A stretch of 10,089 nt of DNA from Marmoricola sp. (GCA_030151765.1 JASLCW010000393.1:1-10089), one strand, 5' to 3'; shown: positions 1 through 6,597, numbered from the stretch's first letter. Notes: generated by a model from the sequence alone, not told the origin. Translations and numbers: made by a program.

Positions 1-1615
1 GGTCGGTGGCGGTCAGGGCGGCCGAATCCGCTTCAGCATCCCGTTCTCGCCCGGTGACGTGCTCAGCGGCGTCGTCGGCAAGGGCGGCACGAACGGTGGC
101 CTCGGCGGCGCCTCGGGCAGTGACCCGCAGACCGCCGACCACGGTGGCAACGGCGGCGCCGGCACGCACGCCGGTGGTGGTGGCGGCGGCTACACCAGCT
201 TCCTGCTCAATGGTGACCTGATCGCCCTCGCCGGTGGTGGCGGCGGTTCGGGCGGCGGCCACAACCCCAACGCCGGCGGCGGCGGCCACGCGGGCGTCGT
301 CGATGGTGTCGGCGCCTGGGCAGGCCAGGAGGGTGCCAACGGCACCGACATCGACAGCATTGCTACTCCGGACCCGGCCAACCCGGGCCAGTACCTCTTC
401 AGCGGAGGTCCCGGCGGCGGCGGTGCCGGTGACACCAATGCCCCCGGAGCGGCCGGCGCACACCCGACTCTTCCGGCGTACGACGGCGTGGCCGGTGCTG
501 CGCGCAATGGTGGCAATGGCGGCGTCGACGCCGGCGGGGCTGACCAGGGAGGCGGTGGCGGCGCCGGCTACTTCGGCGCTGGTGGCGGTGCCGCGACCGA
601 CGGCGATGTCTCCGGTGGCAACCCGGTCCGCGCGATCATCGGCGGTGGCGGCGGCGGTGGCTCCAGCTACTTCACGAACGCCGATGGTGCCAACTTCATC
701 AAGCCTGCCGACAACTCCGGCGAGGGCCTCGCGCCCGACGGAGCTCAGCGCAATGGCACCGCCGAGATCGACTGGGTGCCCTGCAACTACGACCTGGCGG
801 TGACGAAGACGGCGTCGAGCAAGCACTTCGAGGCAGGCGTGCCGGTCACCTTCACGATCACCGTCAAGAACGTGGGCCCGCAGACCATGGGCATCGGTGA
901 CACCGTGAGCCTCACCGACACGAACGCCGCCGGTGCGACGCTGGTCAAGGTCACCTCGAGCAGCAAGACCGACCCGCAGGTCACCTGCGATGTCGCCCCG
1001 GGCGCCGTCATGACCACGGGTAGCCTCGAGTGCTCCCGCCCGATCGGCGCTGCAGCCGATGTTCGTGGGCTCAACGTCGGTGAGTCCCTTGTGATCACCT
1101 ACAAGAAGGCCTACACCGGCACCGCTCCGGTCACCAACACGGTGACCGTCACCGACCGCGGCAGCCAAGCCAACAACGTGGCCGCTGCCGCCCTCCAGGC
1201 CGGCAAGCCCGGCCTGGCGCTGACCAAGAAGGCGAACCGCACCAAGGTCACCCGCGTCGGTCAGCCGGTCACCTACACCTTCCGGGTCCGCAACACGGGC
1301 AACATCCCGCTGCACAAGATCCGGATCGCCGAGGGTGACTTCAGCGGCAAGGGCCACCTCAAGCCGAAGTGCGCCAAGCTGCCGAACGGTGAACTGGCTC
1401 CCCAGAAGGTGCTGATCTGCAAGGCGGTCTACCGCGTCACGCGTGCCGACCTCAAGCGCGGCAAGATCACCAACACCGCCACGGCTCAGGCCCTGACTCC
1501 GTCGGGTGCCCCGCTCGAGTCGGCCCCGGCCACGGCCAAGGTGAAGGCGAAGAAGCCGCAGGCAAAGCACCCGCTGCCGAAGGCACCCAACACCGGCGCC
1601 CGCAACACCCGCTGA
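1..1615 (+). CDS. Glycine-rich domain plus two DUF11 repeats, surface or secreted protein (5' end missing)
   Basis: The frame is open from nucleotide 2 to the TGA at 1613-1615 (537 codons seen), and the start and any signal peptide lie outside the window; the GTG at 59 is internal. From the edge to about 780 the protein is glycine-rich with aromatic punctuation (GGGGGGYTSF, GGAGYFGAGG, GGGGGGSSYF). This resembles the ALK/LTK-like glycine-rich domain found in bacterial exoproteins more than a plain PGRS repeat. Two Ig-like DUF11 repeats follow, about 788-1195 (YDLAVTKTASSK) and 1210-1535 (GLALTKKANRTK). Each carries one cysteine pair, which suggests disulfides and export. The end is Lys/Pro/Ala-rich and finishes PKAPNTGARNTR. 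The NTG resembles an LPxTG-type sorting signal, but no hydrophobic segment follows, so wall anchoring is not supported. The role is probably structural or adhesive (inference). No enzyme motif is visible. Confidence 0.85.
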   Translation, partial: VGGGQGGRIRFSIPFSPGDVLSGVVGKGGTNGGLGGASGSDPQTADHGGNGGAGTHAGGGGGGYTSFLLNGDLIALAGGGGGSGGGHNPNAGGGGHAGVVDGVGAWAGQEGANGTDIDSIATPDPANPGQYLFSGGPGGGGAGDTNAPGAAGAHPTLPAYDGVAGAARNGGNGGVDAGGADQGGGGGAGYFGAGGGAATDGDVSGGNPVRAIIGGGGGGGSSYFTNADGANFIKPADNSGEGLAPDGAQRNGTAEIDWVPCNYDLAVTKTASSKHFEAGVPVTFTITVKNVGPQTMGIGDTVSLTDTNAAGATLVKVTSSSKTDPQVTCDVAPGAVMTTGSLECSRPIGAAADVRGLNVGESLVITYKKAYTGTAPVTNTVTVTDRGSQANNVAAAALQAGKPGLALTKKANRTKVTRVGQPVTYTFRVRNTGNIPLHKIRIAEGDFSGKGHLKPKCAKLPNGELAPQKVLICKAVYRVTRADLKRGKITNTATAQALTPSGAPLESAPATAKVKAKKPQAKHPLPKAPNTGARNTR

Positions 1616-1629
1616 CGCCACGATCAGAT

Positions 1630-1664
1630 CGGAGGGCCCGCGTCGTACCGGCGCGGGCCCTCCG
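1630..1664. terminator. Strong hairpin terminator between convergent genes
   Basis: A 13-bp perfect stem runs from 1630-1642 to 1652-1664 (left arm CGGAGGGCCCGCG) with a 9-nt loop. It starts 14 nt after the stop of the glycine-rich protein gene and ends 30 nt from the stop of the convergent histidine kinase gene. It has no T-tract on either side, as is common in high-GC actinomycetes. Its position suggests it serves both strands. Confidence 0.85.
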
Positions 1665-1694
1665 GCATGCCCGCTCGGCGACGTAGCGCCGCAC

Positions 1695-2828
1695 TCAGGG
1701 CCGTACGCCGGGTGCGAACTTCGGGACCCGCACCGTCACCTTCGTCCCGGCGCCCTGCGCGGTCTCGATCACCAGGCCGTAGTCGTCGCCGAAGGCGGAC
1801 CGCAGCCGGGCGTCGACATTGCCGAGCCCGATGCCGTCGGAGCTGTGATCGCCCGCGAGCGCGCGTCGTACCCGCTCCGGGTCCTCGCCGACGCCGTCGT
1901 CCTCGACCGTGATGATCGCCTCCCGGTCGAGATTGGCGGCCAGGATCGTCACCCGTCCGGGACCCTCCTTGTTGGCCAAGCCGTGCCGGATCGCGTTCTC
2001 CACCAGGGGCTGGAGCGACAGGAAGGGTACGGCGACCGGCAGCACCTCCGGCGCGATCTTCACCGTGACGGCGAGGCGATCGCCGAAGCGGGCCTGTTCG
2101 AGGACGAGATAGCGCTCGATATTGCGCAGCTCCTCCTCGAGGGTCGTGTACTCGCCGTGCCGCTGGAAGGAATAGCGGGTGAAGTCGGCGAAGTCGAGCA
2201 GGAGTTCGCGCGCCCTCGGGGGATCGGTGCGCACGAACGAGGCGATCGCGTTGAGCGCGTTGTAGATGAAGTGCGGCGAGATCTGCGCCCGCAGTGCTCG
2301 CACCTCCGCCTCCATCAACCGCGTCCGCGCGGCCTCCATCTCGGCCAGGGCGAGCTGGTCGGCCATCCAGTGGGCGACCTCCTCGGTGGCCCGGACGACA
2401 CCGGCCGAGGCGACCTCGACGTACACCTGGAGGGTGCCGGTGACCCGGTCGTCGACCACCAGAGGTGTGACGATCGCCTTGCGCAGCGGGCAGGGCACCT
2501 GGCCGCACGCGAAGCTGGTGTGGTCGTGGACCGAGGTGGCGCCATCGGCAAGGCAGTCCAGGGCGAGTCGCGCCGCGTGGACCGCGTGCTCCTCGCCGGG
2601 ACCGTCCCAGGCGAGGAAGCTCTCGGTGTCGGTCAGCGCGACCGGGTGGGGGTCCAGCAGGGCGCGCACGTGACGTGCGGTCCGGGCGGCGCTGTCGGCA
2701 TTGAGCCCGTCACGCAGATCCGCCGACATCATCGAGGCGGTATGCAGCGCGCGGAAGGTCGCTCGATCCGCTCGACTACCGAGGTGCCGTCGCCACACGT
2801 CCGGATAGTCCCACACGTTTGAGGCCAA
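1695..2828 (-). CDS. GAF-domain sensor histidine kinase, LytS/YehU type (His_kinase family)
   Basis: A soluble sensor kinase of up to 377 aa with no membrane segment. Residues ~25-165 form a GAF-like sensor with a Cys pair (FACGQVPCPLR, C108 and C113), perhaps for a metal or redox signal (inference). After a short helical linker comes the His_kinase (PF06580) region: ISPHFIYNALNAI with phospho-acceptor H186. The HATPase domain has the N box LVENAIRHG (N278), the G1 box VEDDGVG and the G2 box GIGLGN. Such kinases usually signal to a LytTR response regulator. None is visible nearby, so the partner is elsewhere. The start is uncertain. The longest form begins at TTG 2828, at the loop edge of a 26-bp inverted repeat and without a Shine-Dalgarno. 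GTG 2798, just after the hairpin, or the ATG pair at 2732/2729 may be used instead. It lies 33 nt downstream of a methyltransferase gene on the same strand. Confidence 0.88.
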   Translation of the reverse strand: MASNVWDYPDVWRRHLGSRADRATFRALHTASMMSADLRDGLNADSAARTARHVRALLDPHPVALTDTESFLAWDGPGEEHAVHAARLALDCLADGATSVHDHTSFACGQVPCPLRKAIVTPLVVDDRVTGTLQVYVEVASAGVVRATEEVAHWMADQLALAEMEAARTRLMEAEVRALRAQISPHFIYNALNAIASFVRTDPPRARELLLDFADFTRYSFQRHGEYTTLEEELRNIERYLVLEQARFGDRLAVTVKIAPEVLPVAVPFLSLQPLVENAIRHGLANKEGPGRVTILAANLDREAIITVEDDGVGEDPERVRRALAGDHSSDGIGLGNVDARLRSAFGDDYGLVIETAQGAGTKVTVRVPKFAPGVRP

Positions 2829-2869
2829 TTCAGACGCCAGACAGGCCTCAAACGTGTGGGACTATCCGG
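2801..2869. repeat. 26-bp perfect inverted repeat at a gene junction
   Basis: The arms at 2801-2826 and 2844-2869 are exact reverse complements over 26 bp, separated by a 17-nt spacer (2827-2843). The right arm contains the TAG stop (2862-2864) and last codons of the methyltransferase. The left arm is the first part of the longest kinase frame. In minus-strand RNA this would be a very stable hairpin 3' of the methyltransferase and at the 5' end of the kinase. It could act as a terminator or attenuator, but no T-tract follows. It could also be a recent inverted duplication or a palindromic repeat element. The sequence alone does not decide. Confidence 0.9.
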
Positions 2870-3602
2870 CGCTGGCGAGCTTGCGGTAGATGCCGTCGTC
2901 GCGTGCAGACGGGTCGAGGAGTTGGTCCTCCGACCCATAGACCGGCGTCAGGCCCTGCGCCGAGCGGGACTCGAAGCCCGTGCGCACCGGCTCGAAGCCG
3001 GCCGCGGCGGCGCAGTCGCCGAAGCGGAAGTTGGCGTGCCTGATCAGGAGCAGGCCGCCGGGACGAAGCGTCCGGCAGAGATCGGTCACGGCCTTCTCGA
3101 AGTCCGCGAACCGGAGCACGGGGGCGCACGTGGCCGGTGCGTGGTTCAGGTCGCCGTGGCGCAGCACCGCGCAGACCAGCACGGCGTCGTACGACGCCTC
3201 GGCCTGCGTCGACGCGTCTCCCGTGCGCACCAGCGTCACCCGGTCGGCGCCGCCCGCCGCCCGGACCTTGCGTCGCGCCTTGCGAAGCGCGAGTGGATTC
3301 AGGTCGATGCCGGTGATCCGTGCCTGCGGGAAGTCCCCGAGCAGATCGACGATCTCGTCGCCGGAGGCGCAACCGAAGGACAGGAGCTGCAGCCGGTCCG
3401 GAGCGACCTCACTCAGCTCCTCGCGCAGGCACGCGAATTCGCCGGGATAGCGCCCCGGCTCCGTCGTGGTGAAGGGCTGGAAGAGATTGGCCGGCCGCAG
3501 GATCTTCGCGACCGCGGTCTCCCGCTGTACCCCGCCCTCCACGAGCATCCGCAGCAGGACGAGACAACGGAAGCCGGGGAGCCGACGCAGCAGTGCCTTC
3601 AC
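2862..3602 (-). CDS. Class I SAM-dependent methyltransferase
   Basis: A 246-aa Rossmann-fold methyltransferase. Motif I is LSFGCASGDE (~74-83), which binds SAM. The acidic end of strand beta2 is TGIDLNP with D100, which should contact the ribose. Motif II is YDAVLVCAVLRHG (~138-150), and LRPGGLLLIRHANF (~179-192) is the post-II strand. There is no DNA-methylase NPPY or PCQ motif, so the acceptor is probably a small molecule or protein, but nothing identifies it. The GTG start at 3602 has only a weak upstream Gly-rich stretch. It lies 37 nt after the stop of the Uma2 gene, so co-transcription is likely. The stop codon lies inside the right arm of the 26-bp inverted repeat. Confidence 0.82.
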   Translation of the reverse strand: MKALLRRLPGFRCLVLLRMLVEGGVQRETAVAKILRPANLFQPFTTTEPGRYPGEFACLREELSEVAPDRLQLLSFGCASGDEIVDLLGDFPQARITGIDLNPLALRKARRKVRAAGGADRVTLVRTGDASTQAEASYDAVLVCAVLRHGDLNHAPATCAPVLRFADFEKAVTDLCRTLRPGGLLLIRHANFRFGDCAAAAGFEPVRTGFESRSAQGLTPVYGSEDQLLDPSARDDGIYRKLASAG

Positions 3603-3639
3603 GAGCCCGAAGTGTCGCGCACCCGTCCGTGGAAGTCGA

Positions 3640-4212
3640 TCAGTCGAGCAGCTCGGACGGCCGGATCGTGACCTCGAAGGGCTGGGTGGACGTCCACTCG
3701 TCTCCGGGGCCGATGTCGGCGACCTCGGCGTAGCGACCCTCGAGCAGCTCCCACGCGGTGAAGCGCAGCGTCAGCGGATCGACGACCCAGTAGGAGGCGA
3801 CACCGGCCCGTTCGTAGCGTTTGAACTTGGTGTTGAGGTCACGCAGGGCGGTCGACGGGGAGAGGATCTCTACAACCAGGAGCGGAATCTCCTCGAGATA
3901 CTTGCCTGTCGGTGCATGGCGACGGACGACCACGATGTCCGGCTGCACCACGGTGTCCTCGCGCAGGATGTCGAAGGGCGAGGCGAGGACGCGCGTCTCA
4001 CCGGTCTCGAGAGGAAAGAAGCGCTTGAGAAGGGCCGCCTGCACGTACTGGTGCTCATGGGACGGGCCGGGCATCTCGCTCAGCACCCCGTCGATGAGCT
4101 CGTACGCCGGCCATTCATCGAGCTGCCCCGTCTCGATCAGGTGCGCAAGCGCGTACGCCGTCAGCGACGTTCCGCGTGGCAAACCTGTCTCCATCGACGT
4201 CATGACCACCAT
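3640..4212 (-). CDS. Uma2 family (DUF820) restriction-endonuclease-fold protein
   Basis: A 190-aa protein of the usual Uma2 (PF05685) length. Signature blocks appear in order: YELIDGVLSEMP (~37-48), ASPFDIL (~77-83), VVQPDIVVV (~88-96), LVVEILSPST (~112-121), then K129/K131 before the RYERAGVASYWVVDP segment. D92, E115 and a downstream Lys fit a PD-(D/E)xK active site (inference from the fold). The family is widespread and often multicopy in cyanobacteria and actinobacteria, and its cellular role is not settled. The ATG at 4212 is preceded by GAGG four bases upstream, a better site than the in-frame ATGs at 4203 and 4194. It sits between two SAM methyltransferase genes on the same strand, neither of which looks like a DNA methylase, so a restriction-modification pair is not supported. 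Confidence 0.88.
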   Translation of the reverse strand: MVVMTSMETGLPRGTSLTAYALAHLIETGQLDEWPAYELIDGVLSEMPGPSHEHQYVQAALLKRFFPLETGETRVLASPFDILREDTVVQPDIVVVRRHAPTGKYLEEIPLLVVEILSPSTALRDLNTKFKRYERAGVASYWVVDPLTLRFTAWELLEGRYAEVADIGPGDEWTSTQPFEVTIRPSELLD

Positions 4213-4310
4213 GGTGCCTCAACTCCCCGAGATCTCCGAGATTCCCCATGCGCCGATGGTGAAGTCACGGCGCCGATCTCACAAACGGCTGTCCACAGGC
4301 ACGAGCCGGG
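4213..4310. promoter_or_regulatory. Intergenic control region upstream of the Uma2 gene with short repeats
   Basis: This 98-bp gap holds an 8-bp direct repeat GCGCCGAT at 4250-4257 and 4270-4277, spaced 20 bp (about two helical turns). It also has a 7-bp repeat CCGAGAT at 4227-4233 and 4236-4242, overlapping the palindrome GAGATCTC (4229-4236). These could be operator half-sites for the minus-strand Uma2 gene. I see no convincing -10/-35 pair, so this is tentative. Confidence 0.35.
4289..4297 (+). promoter_or_regulatory. DnaA-box-like site CTGTCCACA
   Basis: CTGTCCACA fits the actinomycete DnaA-box consensus (Y-Y-V-TCCACA, TTGTCCACA being preferred in Streptomyces). It lies in the gap just past the end of the tailed methyltransferase gene. 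It shares GTCCACAGG with the two sites at 7761-7797. A single box has weak significance by itself. Confidence 0.4.
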
Positions 4311-5195
4311 TCAGCGGAAGTCGATGAGGAGGTGGCCGGGGTCCTCGGGGGGCTCGGGCTGCTTCGGCTCCGGAGCCTCGGGAGCCGCGGGACGGGCATC
4401 GGTCACCGTGGCCGGTCCGTCCTCGGTCATCTCGACCTCGGGCTGCGGTGGCGGCTCGGGCGGGTGGATCACCTGGGCGCGATAGCAGAGCGTGACGTAG
4501 GGCAACTGGAGGCCGGCCGGGCCGCGACCGAGGTCGTCGTACATCTCCGCGACCCGGGCGAGGCGCTCGGTGCGGGCGTCCTCGTCGAGGATGGCCACCG
4601 CGGAACGTGAGCGGACGAGATCCAGGAGCCCCTCCTTGCGGAGGTCCTGCCAGCAGCGGAAGTTCTGCTCCTCCACCTCGGCGAAGAGGCTCGACGCGCG
4701 CACCGGTGCGACCAGATCCTCGTCGTGCCCCTCGCGATCGATGAGCGCGCCGAGACGGCGTACCCACGGGATCGACTCGTCCCGCTGGTTCCAGACCAGC
4801 GCCAGATGGCCGCCCGGACGAAGGACGCGAGCGATCTCGGGGAGGGCGCGCTCGTGGTCGAACCAGTGGAAGGACTGGGCGCAGACGACGACGTCGATGG
4901 AGCGGTCCGGTGCCGGGATCGCCTCGGCGCCGGAGACTCCGACGGAGTAGGGGACCACTCGCTCGCGCAGGCGTCCGAGCATCTCGGGCGACGGATCTGT
5001 CGCCACCACGCGGTGGCCCTGCGCCACCAGGATCTGGGTGAGCAGACCGGTTCCGGCGCCGAGCTCGAGGACGCTGAGACGGCCCTCGCCGGTCAGCCAG
5101 GCGGCGGCCTCTTCGGGGTACGACGGACGCGCGCGATCATAGGCACCGGCGACCGAGCCGAAGGAGAGTGCATAGCGCTTGATCTCGTCGTTCAT
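4311..5195 (-). CDS. Class I SAM-dependent methyltransferase (Methyltransf_11 type) with Pro/Glu-rich C-terminal tail
   Basis: A 294-aa protein. The N-terminus SFGSVAGAYDRARPSYP (~11-27) is typical of an actinobacterial methyltransferase group. Motif I is VLELGAGTGLLT (~42-53), the ribose-binding acid is in VVATDPSPEML (D67), motif II is IDVVVCAQSFHWFDH (~100-114), and LRPGGHLALVW (~125-135) follows. The catalytic fold ends near residue 240. The remaining ~50 residues are a low-complexity Pro/Glu/Ala linker capped by GHLLIDFR, which might be a docking motif (inference). The substrate is unknown. The ATG at 5195 has no Shine-Dalgarno, but TAGTTT at 5210-5205 lies 9 nt upstream, which would give a very short leader or a leaderless mRNA. 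It is divergent from the Fic-like gene across 45 bp. Confidence 0.85.
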   Translation of the reverse strand: MNDEIKRYALSFGSVAGAYDRARPSYPEEAAAWLTGEGRLSVLELGAGTGLLTQILVAQGHRVVATDPSPEMLGRLRERVVPYSVGVSGAEAIPAPDRSIDVVVCAQSFHWFDHERALPEIARVLRPGGHLALVWNQRDESIPWVRRLGALIDREGHDEDLVAPVRASSLFAEVEEQNFRCWQDLRKEGLLDLVRSRSAVAILDEDARTERLARVAEMYDDLGRGPAGLQLPYVTLCYRAQVIHPPEPPPQPEVEMTEDGPATVTDARPAAPEAPEPKQPEPPEDPGHLLIDFR

Positions 5196-5204
5196 CAGGT
5201 GGAA

Positions 5205-5210
5205 AAACTA
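5205..5210 (-). promoter_or_regulatory. Candidate -10 box TAGTTT for the methyltransferase gene
   Basis: TAGTTT matches the actinobacterial TANNNT -10 pattern and lies 9 nt before the ATG at 5195, inside the only A/T-rich run of the gap. No clear -35 is seen. Confidence 0.35.
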
Positions 5211-5227
5211 TCGCGCCGGTGGGGGAT

Positions 5228-5233
5228 TACCCT
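5228..5233 (+). promoter_or_regulatory. Candidate -10 box TACCCT for the Fic-like gene
   Basis: TACCCT (TANNNT) lies exactly 7 nt before the GTG at 5241, which would place transcription start on the start codon. No Shine-Dalgarno is present, so a leaderless mRNA is plausible. It also supports GTG 5241 as the start. The box is 18 bp from the opposing candidate box at 5205-5210, so the two divergent promoters would overlap. Confidence 0.4.
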
Positions 5234-5240
5234 TCACGGC

Positions 5241-5966
5241 GTGCCCGAGAACGACGTCGATCCGCTTGCCTGGCTGCTCTCCCTCGAAGGAGTGCCCTCC
5301 GCTTTCGCGGCGACGCGAGACGGAATAGACGTCATGCTCCGCGATCGCGGCCTGCGCCAGACGACGCCGGAGCAGACCGCCGAATCGCTGCTCCGCGGCG
5401 CTCACGCGAGTGCGGTGCTCGACGGCTCGACCAGCGAGCTCGACGAGGTCCGGGACGGCACCGGCGACGCGATCGCGGCAGCTGCGTTGCGGGTGAGCAC
5501 CGAGATGCTGGGCCTGGCGCCGGTGCTCAGCCAGACGCCGATGCAGGCCTTCGCGCGACTGCATGCCCTTGCCGGCAAGGGCGAACTCGACGACGAGCAA
5601 CTCGGCCGACCGGTGTCCTCCGAGGCGGCGGACCGCCTTCAGGTGCTTTCGAACACGATGCTCGCCACGAAGGTGCCGGCACTGGTGCTGTCCGCGCTGG
5701 TGCACGCCGAGCTGATCGCGGTCGCACCCTTCGCCTCGCACAACGGGATCGTCGCGCGTGCCGCCGAACGCCTGGTGATCGCCGCGCGGGGCGTCGATCC
5801 GTTCTCGCTCGTCGTACCGGAGCGGGGGCATCTGCTGGTGCGGCCCGAGTACGAGTCCAACCTGCGTGCCTACCAGCAGGGTGGCCGCGGAGGCCTGCAC
5901 TCGTGGCTTCGGTACGCCGCCGAGGCCTACGCGAAGGGTGCCGAGGCGAGCCCCCTGCTCGACTGA
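5241..5966 (+). CDS. Fic-fold protein with degenerate catalytic loop
   Basis: A 241-aa protein, starting at GTG 5241 (VPENDVDPLAW). The frame is open further upstream, but that part is antisense to the methyltransferase. The C-terminal half resembles the helical Fic core: HAELIAVAPFASHNGIVARAAERL (written here as HAELIAVAPF then ASHNGIVARAAERL, ~155-178). Aligned to the Fic signature HxFx(D/E)GNGRxxR, the catalytic His is Ala162, the acidic residue is Ser166, and the first Arg is Ile170. F164, N168, G169 and R173 remain. AMP transfer is therefore unlikely, and a binding or scaffold role is more probable (inference). An ESLLRGAHASAVLDGS segment (~48-63) suggests the usual N-terminal Fic helix. 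I recall similar proteins near HAD-Ssd-Tad loci of actinomycetes. Here it is separated from that block by the VapBC pair. It ends 5 bp from the convergent toxin gene, with no terminator between. Confidence 0.78.
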   Translation: MPENDVDPLAWLLSLEGVPSAFAATRDGIDVMLRDRGLRQTTPEQTAESLLRGAHASAVLDGSTSELDEVRDGTGDAIAAAALRVSTEMLGLAPVLSQTPMQAFARLHALAGKGELDDEQLGRPVSSEAADRLQVLSNTMLATKVPALVLSALVHAELIAVAPFASHNGIVARAAERLVIAARGVDPFSLVVPERGHLLVRPEYESNLRAYQQGGRGGLHSWLRYAAEAYAKGAEASPLLD

Positions 5967-5971
5967 TCCGG

Positions 5972-6361
5972 CTACTTCCAGCGCGTGCGGACATCCTCGT
6001 AGTCGCGGATGGCGACATCGTCGGTGAGAAGGACGAGACCGTCCAACTGAGCCTGGGCCACGAGCATCCGGTCGAAGGGGTCGCGATGGGCCCAGGTGAG
6101 CTCCCCCGCGCGGGCCATGTGCGCGACCGTCAGTGGTAGCTCTGTGGCTTGCAGATTGCGCATCAGACGGGGCCAGCCGTCGAGCACGGTCTTCCCTCCG
6201 GGCAGTCTCCCGAGGCGAGTCTTCAACGCGATCTCGTACGCCGACGCTGCCGAGACGAATCGGTCGTCGGCGGCAGACAGTAGTCCTCGCGATGCTTTGC
6301 CCAGTCGCCGGCTGTCGGCTGCAAACCAGAGCAGGACGTGGGTGTCGACCAGCAGATTCAC
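5972..6361 (-). CDS. vapC: PIN-domain ribonuclease toxin, VapC family
   Basis: A 129-aa PIN domain of normal VapC length. The acidic active-site residues are visible: D6 in VNLLVDTHVLLW, E43 in SAYEIALKTRLGRL, D94/D97 in HRDPFDRMLVAQA, and D114/D115 in LLTDD. VapC toxins are Mg-dependent RNases that usually cut tRNA or rRNA, and the target here is unknown. I chose GTG 6361 because GGGAGG lies 7 nt upstream and the GTGA overlap with the antitoxin stop is typical of coupled toxin-antitoxin genes. A GTG at 6376 is in frame and would add five residues. The gene runs convergently into the Fic-like gene. Confidence 0.9.
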   Translation of the reverse strand: MNLLVDTHVLLWFAADSRRLGKASRGLLSAADDRFVSAASAYEIALKTRLGRLPGGKTVLDGWPRLMRNLQATELPLTVAHMARAGELTWAHRDPFDRMLVAQAQLDGLVLLTDDVAIRDYEDVRTRWK

Positions 6362-6591
6362 GCGCTGGCCTCCCACGCGCCCAGTTCCTGTTCCGGCAGT
6401 GGTTCGAAGAATGCCTTGTCGACTTCGACGTCGAAGTCACCGAAGACGAGGTCGACCTGTTGCGCGGGCCGAAGCTCTGCAACGGGTTTGCCGGCACGCG
6501 CGATCACCACGGCCTGGCCGCTCTCGACGCGCTTGAGCAGCTCGGAGAGCCGAGTCTTGGCCTCTTGGACATTCACGGTGATCGCGGTCAT
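6358..6591 (-). CDS. vapB: Antitoxin, Phd/YefM-like, partner of the PIN toxin
   Basis: A 77-aa protein. Residues 1-45 (MTAITVNVQEAKTRLSELL, then AVVIARAGKPVAELRP) are a Phd/YefM DNA-binding fold. The acidic/aromatic tail (FFEPLPEQELGAWE) should wrap the toxin. It neutralises the PIN toxin encoded next and probably represses the operon through its N-terminus (established for the family). The ATG at 6591 lacks a Shine-Dalgarno, but TATTCT ends 6 nt upstream, so translation is probably leaderless. The stop TGA (6360-6358) overlaps the toxin GTG. Confidence 0.9.
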   Translation of the reverse strand: MTAITVNVQEAKTRLSELLKRVESGQAVVIARAGKPVAELRPAQQVDLVFGDFDVEVDKAFFEPLPEQELGAWEASA

Positions 6592-6597
6592 GAGCCC

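Noticed and set aside
59..780. Tandem DNA repeat or CRISPR-like array in the glycine-rich region
   Set aside because: The repetition is at the amino-acid level (GGT/GGC runs) with no fixed period or unique spacers, and one long coding frame explains it.
1536..1694. Frameshifted LPxTG anchor at the end of the glycine-rich protein gene
   Set aside because: No hydrophobic segment exists in any frame after the NTG, and a terminator hairpin begins 14 nt past the stop.
3628..4325. Matching words near 3631 and 4319 (GGAAGTCGAT, encoding LIDF on the minus strand)
   Set aside because: The match is about 10-15 bp, and one copy is not in a coding frame. It is too short to claim a duplication or recombination scar.
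3602..5195. Restriction-modification system (Uma2 with methyltransferases)
   Set aside because: Neither methyltransferase has DNA-methylase motifs (NPPY/DPPY or PCQ), and Uma2 proteins are not known restriction partners.
4725..5240. Upstream extension of the Fic-like frame
   Set aside because: It overlaps the methyltransferase on the opposite strand, and its residues look like shadow translation. GTG 5241 lies right after a -10 box.
6362..6376. Toxin start at GTG 6376
   Set aside because: GTG 6361 has a GGGAGG site at the right distance and the typical 4-nt overlap, and the PIN domain begins directly there.
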